The notes under the pieces are model-generated. The model was given only the letters and a program-made list of their open reading frames with translations, did no database searches and was not told the DNA's origin. A stretch of DNA of 27,315 nucleotides, taken from NCBI GenBank assembly GCA_947629275.1, contig CANRDG010000007.1, positions 1-27,315 on the forward strand. Direction: 5' to 3'. The translations under genes and the position numbers were made by a program. How positions within the stretch are numbered: position 1 is the stretch's first letter; each line of letters opens with the position of its first letter. This stretch comes from an uncultured Clostridia bacterium (lineage in GTDB: Bacteria; Bacillota; Clostridia; Oscillospirales; Ruminococcaceae). Shown here piece by piece: positions 8,291-16,195 of this stretch.

Positions 8291-8860
8291 TTATTTTATT
8301 GCTATAAAATTTCTGAGCATTGTTGTGCCGTCGGGCGTCATTATAGATTCGGGGTGAAACTGCACGCCGTATATCGGATATTCTTTGTGACTGACCGCCA
8401 TTACCTCTCCGTCGTCTGTAATTGCCGTGACTTTCAGACATTCGGGCATTGTTTTTTCGTCAGCTGCAAGCGAATGATACCTTGCAACAGGCGCACTGTC
8501 TGGGCAGTCTTTAAACAGCGGACATTCCTTATCAAACTTTACATTTGACTGTTTTCCGTGCATAAGGCGTTTTGCGTATGTAACAGTTGCGCCAAAAGCC
8601 ATACAAATAGCCTGATGACCGAGGCACACGCCAAGTATAGGTATATCACTGCCAAGCTGCTTTACTACGTCTATAATAATGCCTGCGTTTTCGGGTCTGC
8701 CCGGACCGGGTGAAAGAATTATCCTGTCGGGAGAAAGCTTTCTTATCTCTTCAACAGTCATTTCGTCGTTGCGTATTACCTTGATGTCGGGAGAGATCTC
8801 GCCGACAAGCTGAAAAAGGTTATACGAAAAGCTGTCGTAATTGTCTATGAGAAGTATCAT
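8291..8860 (-). CDS. trpG: Anthranilate synthase component II (glutamine amidotransferase)
   Basis: The 189-residue class I glutamine amidotransferase supplies ammonia to TrpE. NYDSFSYN opens the protein, SPGPGRP forms the oxyanion loop, GVCLGHQ holds the nucleophilic Cys and QFHPES the His-Glu pair. The same protein may also serve as PabA for folate synthesis, as in Bacillus; no dedicated pab genes are visible here. AGGAGG lies 7 bases upstream inside the end of trpE, and the start overlaps the trpE stop in ATGA. Confidence 0.95.
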   Translation of the reverse strand: MILLIDNYDSFSYNLFQLVGEISPDIKVIRNDEMTVEEIRKLSPDRIILSPGPGRPENAGIIIDVVKQLGSDIPILGVCLGHQAICMAFGATVTYAKRLMHGKQSNVKFDKECPLFKDCPDSAPVARYHSLAADEKTMPECLKVTAITDDGEVMAVSHKEYPIYGVQFHPESIMTPDGTTMLRNFIAIK

Positions 8861-10323
8861 TCGTCCGCCTCCTCTGCCATTTTAAGCGCGTTTACTACCG
8901 CCTGCGCCTTGTTTATACATTCCTGATATTCCTTTTCTGGAACGCTGTCGGCAACTATCCCTGCGCCGCTGCGCACAAACACCTTGCCGTTTTTCTTGTA
9001 AGCTATGCGAATTGCGATGCAGGTATCCATGTTTCCCGTAAAGTCAATGTATCCTATCGCACCGCCGTAAATGCCGCGTTTGTTTTTTTCAAGCTCTGCA
9101 ATAAGCTGGCAGGCTCTTATTTTCGGCGCGCCTGAAAGCGTACCGGCAGGCAGCACCGCGCTTACTGCATCAAGTGCGTCAAACTCGTCGCGTATAACGC
9201 CACGCACTGTAGAGCCTATATGCATAACGTGCGAATATCTTTCGATTGAATGAAGCTTTTCTACTTCTACACTGCCAAAACGGCTTATCTTGCCAAGGTC
9301 GTTTCTGCCAAGGTCAACGAGCATATTGTGTTCGGCAAGTTCTTTTTCATCTGCAAGAAGTTCTTTTTCAAGAGCTTTGTCCTCCTGTTCTGTTTTACCT
9401 CTGGGTCTTGTTCCTGCAAGAGGAAATGTATGAAGCACACCGTTTTCAAGCTTTACGAGCGTTTCGGGCGATGCGCCTGCAACTTCTACATCAGTTCCCG
9501 AAAAATAGAACATATACGGCGAGGGATTTATTGTTCGCAGTATTCTGTAAGTATTGAGCAGGCTGCCTTCAAAGTTAGCACTGAGCCTGTTGGAAAGCAC
9601 AATCTGAAAAATATCGCCCTCACGGATATAGTTCTTAGCTTTCTCTACCATATCGCAATATGTCTGCTTATCAAAAAGCGGTGTGACATCGGAAAGAAGT
9701 TTTCCGCTCGGCTCGTTTTTCTTTTCGCCGTTCACAAGCAGTTCTCTCAGCTGGTTAAGTTCCATGACAGCTTTGTTGTAGTTGGTCTCGGGGTCGTCAA
9801 GCTGCATATTCACTATTAAAATAATCTTCTGTCTGAAATTATCGAACGCTATCACCTTATCAAAAAGCATAAGGTCAACGTCTTTGAAATGCTCGCTGTC
9901 AGGCACATCGCAGCGAACGCTCGGCTCGCTGTAGCCCAGAAAGTCATACGAAAAATACCCTACAAAGCCGCCTGTGAATGACGGCAGATATTCAAACTTA
10001 GGACTTTTATAATCTGCAAGTATTTGTCTTAAAAATGATGACGGGTCGTCGGTCTTGAAAGAAAGAGCGCCCGCTTTCATTTCGCCGTTTGCACATGAGA
10101 CAGCCATTTTCGGGTCAAATCCTAGGAAAGTATATCTGCCCCACTTTTCCTTTTCTGCGACCGATTCCAGCATATAACAATGCGTTGAGATATTTTTCAG
10201 TATTTTCAGAGCCTCGATAGGCGTGCAGATATCCGAAAGTATCTCACAGCTCAACGGCAGGACGTTATATTTGCCCTGAGCGGCTATTTTTTTGACATCT
10301 TGGAGCGTAGGTAAAATTTTCAT
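8857..10323 (-). CDS. trpE: Anthranilate synthase component I
   Basis: The 488-residue enzyme converts chorismate and ammonia to anthranilate. The C-terminal chorismate-binding domain shows GTLSGAPKIRA, GIYGGAIGYIDFTG and GAGIVADSVPEKEYQE. The N-terminal region has YMLESV, matching the LLES segment where tryptophan binds as feedback inhibitor in other TrpE proteins, so allosteric control is likely retained. The start at 10323 is favoured over the longer frame to 10503 because AGGGGG lies 7 bases upstream and because the longer frame runs into the T-box leader. It is the first gene of the operon. Confidence 0.95.
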   Translation of the reverse strand: MKILPTLQDVKKIAAQGKYNVLPLSCEILSDICTPIEALKILKNISTHCYMLESVAEKEKWGRYTFLGFDPKMAVSCANGEMKAGALSFKTDDPSSFLRQILADYKSPKFEYLPSFTGGFVGYFSYDFLGYSEPSVRCDVPDSEHFKDVDLMLFDKVIAFDNFRQKIILIVNMQLDDPETNYNKAVMELNQLRELLVNGEKKNEPSGKLLSDVTPLFDKQTYCDMVEKAKNYIREGDIFQIVLSNRLSANFEGSLLNTYRILRTINPSPYMFYFSGTDVEVAGASPETLVKLENGVLHTFPLAGTRPRGKTEQEDKALEKELLADEKELAEHNMLVDLGRNDLGKISRFGSVEVEKLHSIERYSHVMHIGSTVRGVIRDEFDALDAVSAVLPAGTLSGAPKIRACQLIAELEKNKRGIYGGAIGYIDFTGNMDTCIAIRIAYKKNGKVFVRSGAGIVADSVPEKEYQECINKAQAVVNALKMAEEADE

Positions 10324-10350
10324 CGTCATTCCCCCTAGAAATATTTTGCA

Positions 10351-10643
10351 AAAACAAAAAGTCCTTGACAGATTCTTTTCTGTCAAGGACGAATAGTTTA
10401 TATCCGTGGTGCCACCTTGATTCGCGTAAGTCCGCGCACTTTGCAGGATACTATCATATCCCCGACAACTAACGTATGCCACACGTCGCAGAATACTGGG
10501 CATATTTATATGCTGTTGACTGCGCCCTCAGCGGTCCATTTGACGAACTGTTCCATACCCGATTTTCAGCAACGCGGGCTCTCTGTAAAGGCATATTTCG
10601 CCGTTATCTCCGCTTCAACGGTTTATATTTAAGTTATTAGAAC
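10351..10643 (-). promoter_or_regulatory. Tryptophan-specific T-box leader (tRNA-sensing riboswitch)
   Basis: The minus-strand leader has the parts of a T-box. Stem I is bounded by AGCGG (10610-10614) and CCGCT (10530-10534), contains the distal AGAGAG (10579-10584), and carries TGG as specifier codon (10536-10538) followed by A. The T-box sequence AAGGTGGCACCACGG lies at 10404-10418. Its TGGC bulge complements a tRNA ending in GCCA, which fits the G discriminator of bacterial tRNA-Trp. GCGAAT before it can pair with ATTCG after it to form the antiterminator, in competition with the terminator at 10361-10390. Uncharged tRNA-Trp would favour read-through into trpE. Confidence 0.92.
10356..10390 (-). 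terminator. Regulated terminator of the trp T-box leader
   Basis: A perfect 11-bp stem (10361-10371 with 10380-10390) with an 8-base loop is followed on the minus strand by TTTTTGTTTT. It begins directly after the antiterminator's 3' arm, with which it shares sequence, and ends about 30 bases before the trpE start codon. This is the off-state structure of the leader. Confidence 0.92.
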
Positions 10644-10649
10644 GTATAT

Positions 10650-10678
10650 AGTATAACACACATACGCTCGGTTGTCAA
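10650..10678 (-). promoter_or_regulatory. Sigma-A-type promoter of the trp operon
   Basis: On the minus strand TTGACA (10673-10678), a 17-base spacer and TATACT (10650-10655) form a near-consensus promoter. The predicted start near 10643 immediately precedes the T-box stem I. The rest of the intergenic stretch, 10680-10897, holds no gene that can be supported, only the possible terminator listed at 10797-10831. Confidence 0.88.
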
Positions 10679-10796
10679 TAGCTGTTTAATATTTGTTTAC
10701 AATTTATTCATCGCTTTGCAACTTATTCAAAACTATTTTGCAAATGAATTTTATACTTTTGCATAACATCATTACGCATACGACCATGACTGCACC

Positions 10797-10831
10797 AAAA
10801 AGGTGCTGCAACACATTCAGCGTTATCACCT
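10797..10831 (-). terminator. Possible terminator after the solute-binding protein gene
   Basis: On the minus strand AGGTG and CACCT (10827-10831 with 10801-10805) can pair, with an inner AACGC/GTGTT helix, and are followed by TTTTT at 10797-10801. It lies about 67 bases after the lipoprotein stop codon. The stem is interrupted and competing hairpins exist nearby (for example ATTCAG/CTGAAT), so the call is weak. Confidence 0.35.
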
Positions 10832-10897
10832 GCTTTCTGAATACTCACGGCGATGCCGTCTGCAATATAATATTCATATGAAAGCAAATGCGCCCCT

Positions 10898-12160
10898 TTA
10901 TTCCTTTATCTTTGAAAATACCGAATACAGATACTCAGCCTGCGATTCTACAGTGTTTTTCTCATAAAGCACTGTATTGCAGCAATACCTGAATTCCTCG
11001 ATAAGATCGTCGTTTTCAAAATACGGGCTTAAAATCGAAAGCTCACTAAATTCGTTCATCTTCTCATATGCTTCATACTGAATGCCGCTTAACATATCGT
11101 TATCCGAAAGATACTGTCTGCCTGCCTTGCTGAGAGGTATACCCTTCTCCACACCCTGAAGCTGCGCGATTTCCTCGGAATTGAGAAGATAGTCGAGCAG
11201 CATTGCCGCCTCTTTAGGGTGCGATGTGTTTCGGCTCATAGCGTACATAGTGGCAGGCTTTGCATACCAACCGTCGCCACACTGTGCGGTATCGTTCACT
11301 GGGTAATCTGCAACGACATATTCAAAGCCGTTTTCTGCGGCTTTTCCAAAGTACGACGAACCGTCGCTCAACCATGCGAGAGTGCCTGCATATTTACCTG
11401 AATTTATCTCGTTACGGTCAAAATATTGCACCTGTGGCATGACCTTTTCATTTATAAGACTGCAATAAAAATCGAGCATTATTTCAAAGTCTTTCGCCGT
11501 GAAATTTACTGTGCCGTCCTGCTCCATGAATTTTTTGCCGCACACCTGCTCTGCATATGCGGTAACAAAAAAGAACATGGGCTTTGCCGCCATAGCTATC
11601 GGGTAAACTTCGCCTTTCATAGCTTTGGCAGCTTCAAACAGATCGTCCCACGTTTTGGGAATGTCAACGCCATACTGCTGATAGATAGTTTTATTTATAT
11701 AGACCGTCTGGGTATTCATAGCTATAGGTACGGCATTAAGCTTACCTTTTTTCATGCCATAGCTTAGTTCGTATTCACTGAAATTTGAAAGGTCAATAAC
11801 GTCGCTCAACTGATTGAGATCGTAATAACCGTTGCCGTCGGGCGAATACTGTTCTATCCAAGCATAGTTTATAAGCATAACGTCAGATTCCGTACCTGAA
11901 CGCATAAGAACGTCGCTTCTTGTCTGATAGCCCGACCATTCGGTATAGCGGCATTTTACAGATATTTCGGGGTGGAGATCTTCAAAGCGATCTACAGCTT
12001 CGAGCATATATTCATGTCTAGCATCGTTGCCCCACCATGAAAGCGTTATTTCAACGGGTGTGGTGAATGTAGTTACAGGGGCAGAACTTCCTGCGCATGA
12101 CGAAAATATCAATGCAGCCGCCATAGCAAGCAGCATGATAGCAAACTTTTTACGTTTCAT
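10898..12160 (-). CDS. Extracellular solute-binding lipoprotein (ABC carbohydrate-type, family 1)
   Basis: The 420-residue protein opens with a lipoprotein signal: MKRKK, a hydrophobic stretch and LIFSSC with the lipidated Cys at 22. The mature part has the opening ITLSWWGNDARHEYM and repeated patterns of family 1 sugar-binding proteins, such as PKTWDDLFEAAKAMKG and YAMSRNTSHPKEAAMLLDYLL. The start at 12160 is set by GAGGG 8 bases upstream and by the signal peptide; the longer frame to 12397 lies inside the preceding gene. No permease or ATPase gene is adjacent. Its start overlaps the end of a diguanylate cyclase gene by 11 bases, so a sensory role beside that enzyme is as plausible as transport. 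The ligand is unknown. Confidence 0.88.
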   Translation of the reverse strand: MKRKKFAIMLLAMAAALIFSSCAGSSAPVTTFTTPVEITLSWWGNDARHEYMLEAVDRFEDLHPEISVKCRYTEWSGYQTRSDVLMRSGTESDVMLINYAWIEQYSPDGNGYYDLNQLSDVIDLSNFSEYELSYGMKKGKLNAVPIAMNTQTVYINKTIYQQYGVDIPKTWDDLFEAAKAMKGEVYPIAMAAKPMFFFVTAYAEQVCGKKFMEQDGTVNFTAKDFEIMLDFYCSLINEKVMPQVQYFDRNEINSGKYAGTLAWLSDGSSYFGKAAENGFEYVVADYPVNDTAQCGDGWYAKPATMYAMSRNTSHPKEAAMLLDYLLNSEEIAQLQGVEKGIPLSKAGRQYLSDNDMLSGIQYEAYEKMNEFSELSILSPYFENDDLIEEFRYCCNTVLYEKNTVESQAEYLYSVFSKIKE

Positions 12161-13598
12161 TTTTGCTGCCCTCGCTTTCTTCGCCGAACAATCTGAATGA
12201 GTCTTTGCCGTTCCTTTTGGAAATATACAGCGCGCTGTCCGCGCGTGTGTAAAGCTCCTGAAAATCACTTGCATTTTCGGGGAACAATGACGCTCCTGCG
12301 CTGACAGAAACATTATAACTTTTATCGCCGGAAGTATAGGTACTGCGCAGCGCCTCACAAAGTTTGGCACATCTTGCCGAGATATACTCTTTATCATCTG
12401 CTAGGCGTTTTGGCAGTTCAAAGAACGCGCTGAATTCATCGCCGCCCAGCCTGCCGAGATATGCTGACGCCTTAAACTGTTTTCTCATAACGTTGCCGAC
12501 CTCGGCAAGTACCTTATCGCCTGCGGCATGACCGAAGTTATCGTTAAGTCCTTTGAAGTTGTCAATGTCAAACAGTATCATGCAATACTTATCATTAGAA
12601 TGTGCATTTTGCAGCGTATCGGAAACCAGTTCTTCATATGATTTTTTATTCAACAGCTGTGTAAGCTGATCCATGGCGGCTTTCTTTGCAAGCAGCTCTA
12701 CCATATCACTTACAGGGCTGGATATTCTGTTTGAAACGAGTATGTTTATCAGAAATGCAACTACAGAAAGCGCAGCTGCCACGAGAATAATGTAAAACTG
12801 CACTTCGTTCTTTTCTTTAAGGATTATTTGCGTCGGCACTGAACAGATGACTTTCCAGTCGTCGCCGCAAAGGTTGACGGTTATAAGATAATCGTCGTCC
12901 ATTATCGTTGCGGAATTCTGTCCCTCTATGCGCTGAGAAATATCGCTTTCAAGCCGTTTGCCTGCCTCATTGCCCTGCGAGGAGTATATTATGTTGTTTT
13001 TGCTGTCAACAAGGCGCACTGAAATATCTTCTATACCGCCTGGGTGTTTGAATACGTCTTCAAGCTCGGAAGTATAGAAAGATGTAACTAAAATCGCGTT
13101 GTCATTTACTCTTTTTACATAATATATACGCTTGAAATTATTATTATAGCCTGCCGACCAGCCGTCGTTAGTACCTACTTGGTTTATCATCGCAGAAAAA
13201 TCGCCGTAAATTCTGCTTCCGAAAAGCTCATTTGTGCCGTTTGATATTTTACCTACGGTATGATTATTGCTGTACACGATGCAGAAGTCAACAAAGTTTT
13301 CCATTATGCACAGGCTGTATAGCTCATCAGAAATATCATCTTCCGTACTGATAGCATCGTAGCTGTCGTCGGGGTCGTCGGAAGCGCTGTACTCATAGAC
13401 CTCTTTAGACGAGAAAACAAGCGTACCTATAGACTCCAGTCTGTCAAGATAGCTATCCATGTTCATCTTCATCTGAGCGTTAAGAGCGGAAGTCATGCTG
13501 CTGACCTTCGATTTCAGTATCTCGTCAGTCCTGTTGAAGACAAGCGTTGAGATAAGTATTATAACTGCCACTACTACAGCAGTATAGCCGAATGTCAT
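12150..13598 (-). CDS. Membrane diguanylate cyclase with extracellular sensor domain
   Basis: The 482-residue frame begins with a membrane segment (about 4-21), has an extracellular domain of roughly 240 residues that resembles a Cache-type sensor, a second membrane segment (about 268-288) and a C-terminal GGDEF domain (about 308-475). FDIDNFKGLND and RLGGDEFSAFF (GGDEF at 385-389) show intact metal- and GTP-binding sites, so synthesis of cyclic di-GMP is expected. The RxxD inhibitory site normally just before the GGDEF motif is absent (KASA instead). No EAL domain is present. The true start is uncertain: ATG 13598 lacks a nearby ribosome binding site, whereas a strong one lies about 50 bases upstream. 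The gene is first in a two-gene operon with the lipoprotein. Confidence 0.88.
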   Translation of the reverse strand: MTFGYTAVVVAVIILISTLVFNRTDEILKSKVSSMTSALNAQMKMNMDSYLDRLESIGTLVFSSKEVYEYSASDDPDDSYDAISTEDDISDELYSLCIMENFVDFCIVYSNNHTVGKISNGTNELFGSRIYGDFSAMINQVGTNDGWSAGYNNNFKRIYYVKRVNDNAILVTSFYTSELEDVFKHPGGIEDISVRLVDSKNNIIYSSQGNEAGKRLESDISQRIEGQNSATIMDDDYLITVNLCGDDWKVICSVPTQIILKEKNEVQFYIILVAAALSVVAFLINILVSNRISSPVSDMVELLAKKAAMDQLTQLLNKKSYEELVSDTLQNAHSNDKYCMILFDIDNFKGLNDNFGHAAGDKVLAEVGNVMRKQFKASAYLGRLGGDEFSAFFELPKRLADDKEYISARCAKLCEALRSTYTSGDKSYNVSVSAGASLFPENASDFQELYTRADSALYISKRNGKDSFRLFGEESEGSKNET

Positions 13599-13673
13599 GG
13601 CATATTTAAATCCGCGAAGTCTGCTGCCCTGTCTTTTCGTAACAAACGCCCCCTTTCCTCATACTATACTTTT

Positions 13674-13702
13674 ATTATATCACTAACTGTTCCTAATGTC
13701 AA
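13674..13702 (-). promoter_or_regulatory. Sigma-A-type promoter of the diguanylate cyclase operon
   Basis: On the minus strand TTGACA (13697-13702), a 17-base spacer and TATAAT (13674-13679) match consensus perfectly. The -35 box overlaps the stop codon of the upstream YczE-like gene. Transcription should begin near 13667, just before the sequence ATGAGGAAAGGGGG. Confidence 0.9.
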
Positions 13703-14367
13703 CTTTTAACGATTTTTCGGCCTTTTCTGTTAAATAACTTAGCAAAAATAAGATTGTAGAGCTTTATAATGTTGCCGACCGCCACAGCCGCAATAATACT
13801 GCCCTCTCTGACGCCGCTTAGTTTTCCTATAAATACAAGGCATATCGCGGCAGAAACCGCTATGTACAGAATATCGAAAAATATCTTTACGTTTTCGTAC
13901 TTTTTGCCAGTAACGCGGCTTATGGCTCGGTTCATAGCTTCGCCGGGAAGCATAGCCACGCCGCCTTTGAATTGCAGCCATATTCCAAAGCCAAGCACGA
14001 AGCAGCCCAAAGTCATGAACAAAAACTGCATTACATAGCCGTTCACGCTGATACCACTTAGCAAAAAGCATGAAAAATCGGTAAGGTAGCCATACACAAA
14101 CGCAAGCACGGTCTGTATGACGATCTCGACCGGGTTGCAGTTTTTACGCAACAAAGCCACCTGCACGCCTATCTGGATAACGCTCCAGACATTCAGCCAG
14201 CCGCCGAAAGTAAACAGCTTACTGACAAGCGACACCGAATACGGCACAGATGCAACGGGAGATGTGCCGAGTCCTGCTTTTGTTGAGAACGCCACGCCGA
14301 GCGATGCTATAAACAGTCCTATCAGAAATAAAATATATCTTAAAATAATGCCGCGGTATTTTTCCAT
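13699..14367 (-). CDS. YczE/YitT-type integral membrane protein
   Basis: The 222-residue protein has about six membrane segments. LGVAFSTKAGLGTSPVASVPYS near the N terminus is the hallmark of the YczE/YyaS group (DUF6198), and a second conserved loop reads LPGEAMNRAISRVTGKKYENVKIFFD. Members are widespread in Firmicutes; one Bacillus relative has been linked to antibiotic production, but no transport substrate is established. The start at 14367 is chosen because AGAGGT lies 8-9 bases upstream. The gene follows tsf behind a terminator and has no convincing promoter of its own, so it may depend on read-through. Confidence 0.8.
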   Translation of the reverse strand: MEKYRGIILRYILFLIGLFIASLGVAFSTKAGLGTSPVASVPYSVSLVSKLFTFGGWLNVWSVIQIGVQVALLRKNCNPVEIVIQTVLAFVYGYLTDFSCFLLSGISVNGYVMQFLFMTLGCFVLGFGIWLQFKGGVAMLPGEAMNRAISRVTGKKYENVKIFFDILYIAVSAAICLVFIGKLSGVREGSIIAAVAVGNIIKLYNLIFAKLFNRKGRKIVKS

Positions 14368-14380
14368 TAAATTACCTCTA

Positions 14381-14420
14381 AACAAAATTACAAGCGCATG
14401 ACGATAAAGCCACACGCTTG
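14381..14420 (-). terminator. Terminator after tsf
   Basis: On the minus strand a 6-bp perfect outer stem CAAGCG/CGCTTG (14415-14420 with 14391-14396) continues with wobble pairs to about 11 bp and is followed by the T-rich stretch TAATTTTGTT. It begins 20 bases after the tsf stop codon. The imperfect stem suggests that some transcripts pass through to the next gene. Confidence 0.7.
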
Positions 14421-14439
14421 CAAAAATATTATTTAATGC

Positions 14440-15360
14440 TTATTTGTTTATGAGAGAAGCTACCTCGTCAGCAAGGTTATCCTCTTTCTTCTCAACGCCC
14501 TCGCCTCTTGCAAAACGAACATATTCTGCAATCGCGATATTGCCGCCAAGTTCCTTAGCGGAATTAGCAACATACTTGCCCACAGTCTCCTTGTTTTCAG
14601 CCTTTACATAGGTTTGGTCAACAAGGCAGTTTTCCTCATAGAACTTATTGAGCTTGCCATTTGCGATGTTATCGAGCACCTGCTGAGGCTTGTTTGCCAT
14701 TTTGGGGTCTTCTGCCATCTGAGCAAGAGTAATTTTCTTTTCCTCTGCAAGAACATCGGCAGGAACTGAATTTCTGTCAAGATACGCAGGACTCATGGCT
14801 GCGATCTGGAGAGCGCAGTTTTTACCTACCTCGTAAACCTTATCAGCAGGCAGGTCGGTATCGAGCTTTACAAGAACGCCTATGCTTCCGCCGCCGTGAA
14901 CATAAGGAACGAGCACGCCCTCAAGTCTTTTGAAACGACGAATGAGCATATTTTCACGGATCTTTATGAATATATCCTGAAGTGCTTCTTCAACGGTCTT
15001 GTCGCCGCCGCTGATAGTACACTTTTTAAGAGCCTCAACATCGGCAGGATCCTTTTCTATAACTGTCTTTGCAACGGCAGCAACAAAAGCCTTGAATTCA
15101 TCGTTGTTTGCGGCAAAGTCTGTTTCAACGTTTACTTCAACAACAGCGCCTACGTTACCCTCAACAACGGAAGTAACGATACCCTCGGCTGCAACTCTGC
15201 CGGCTTTCTTAGCCTGAGTAGCAAGACCTTTTTCACGAAGTATAACTATAGCTTTATCCATATCTCCGTCAGATTCAACGAGAGCCTTCTTGCAGTCCAT
15301 CATACCTACGCCTGTTGCGGTCATAAGCTCTTTGATCTCTTTAACACTTACATTTCCCAT
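14440..15360 (-). CDS. tsf: Translation elongation factor Ts
   Basis: The 306-residue protein exchanges GDP for GTP on EF-Tu. The N-terminal UBA-like domain has LMTATGVGMMDCKKAL, and the core has the TDF motif in NVETDFAANNDEF, where EF-Tu magnesium displacement occurs. The length matches the usual bacterial form with a complete C-terminal domain. GTGAGGT lies about 9 bases before the start. It follows rpsB, the near-universal bacterial order, but the common downstream partner pyrH is not present here. Confidence 0.97.
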   Translation of the reverse strand: MGNVSVKEIKELMTATGVGMMDCKKALVESDGDMDKAIVILREKGLATQAKKAGRVAAEGIVTSVVEGNVGAVVEVNVETDFAANNDEFKAFVAAVAKTVIEKDPADVEALKKCTISGGDKTVEEALQDIFIKIRENMLIRRFKRLEGVLVPYVHGGGSIGVLVKLDTDLPADKVYEVGKNCALQIAAMSPAYLDRNSVPADVLAEEKKITLAQMAEDPKMANKPQQVLDNIANGKLNKFYEENCLVDQTYVKAENKETVGKYVANSAKELGGNIAIAEYVRFARGEGVEKKEDNLADEVASLINK

Positions 15361-15403
15361 AATTTCTTACCTCACTTTTAATATTATGCATTTTAGTCTT
15401 ACA

Positions 15404-15440
15404 CAAAATATGGCGCAAAACCATAGGTCACACGCCATAT
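15404..15440 (-). terminator. Hairpin between rpsB and tsf, possible attenuator
   Basis: An 8-bp perfect stem ATATGGCG/CGCCATAT (15433-15440 with 15408-15415) with a 17-base loop is followed on the minus strand by TTTTGTG. It lies 18 bases after the rpsB stop codon. The short T tail suggests partial termination, which would lower tsf expression relative to rpsB. Confidence 0.6.
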
Positions 15441-15457
15441 CCGAAAGTTCACTTTAA

Positions 15458-16195
15458 TTACTCGGCAGCTTCTTCAGCAGCTTCATCTTCTGCCTCAACC
15501 TCTGCTACCTGCTCGCCCTGTCTGCCCTCTATGATAGCGTCAGCCATGCAGCCTGCGATAAGCTTTACTGCTCTGATAGCGTCATCATTTCCGGGTATAA
15601 CGTAATCAACATCATCGGGATCGCAGTTGGTGTCTACGATAGCAACTACAGGTATACCGAGTTTCTTTGCCTCCGATACGGCGATCTTTTCCTTGCGCGG
15701 GTCAACTATGAACAGCGCACCGGGCAGCTTGTTCATGTTCTTTATACCGCCAAGGTATTTTTCCAGCTTGTATATCTCAAGATTGAGCTTTGTTACTTCC
15801 TTTTTGGGAAGCAGAGCAAAAGTTCCATCGTTCTCCATGGTGTGGAGCTGCTCAAGTCTCTTGATCCTTCTCTGGATAGTCTTATAGTTGGTCATCATGC
15901 CGCCGAGCCATCTTGCATTTACATAGTGTGCGTTGGCTCTCTCAGCCTCTTCCTTTATGGAATCAGCCGCCTGCTTTTTGGTACCTACAAACAGTATCTC
16001 CTCGCCGTCTGCGGAAAGGTCGCGTATGAACATATACGCCTCTTCCAGTTTCTTAACGGTCTTCTGAAGGTCGATGATGTAGATGCCGTTTCTCTCCGTA
16101 AAAATGTACGGAGCCATTTTCGGGTTCCATCTTCTGGTCTGGTGTCCGAAATGAACGCCAGCTTCCAGAAGCTGTTTCATTGATACTACTGCCAT
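15458..16195 (-). CDS. rpsB: 30S ribosomal protein S2
   Basis: The 245-residue protein starts with MAVVSMKQLLEAGVHFGHQ and continues with RRWNPKMAPYIFTERNGI, both diagnostic of bacterial S2. The acidic C terminus (VEAEDEAAEEAAE) is common in Firmicutes. The start at 16195 is set by AGGAGG 8 bases upstream; the longer frame to 16309 would run across the leader. It binds the 30S head-body junction with S1 and is required for translation initiation. Confidence 0.97.
   Translation of the reverse strand: MAVVSMKQLLEAGVHFGHQTRRWNPKMAPYIFTERNGIYIIDLQKTVKKLEEAYMFIRDLSADGEEILFVGTKKQAADSIKEEAERANAHYVNARWLGGMMTNYKTIQRRIKRLEQLHTMENDGTFALLPKKEVTKLNLEIYKLEKYLGGIKNMNKLPGALFIVDPRKEKIAVSEAKKLGIPVVAIVDTNCDPDDVDYVIPGNDDAIRAVKLIAGCMADAIIEGRQGEQVAEVEAEDEAAEEAAE

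Noticed and set aside
10693..10881. Small plus-strand frame of 62 codons in the gap between the trp leader and the lipoprotein gene
   Set aside because: No ribosome site or similarity is seen, and the stretch better fits an untranslated end with hairpins.
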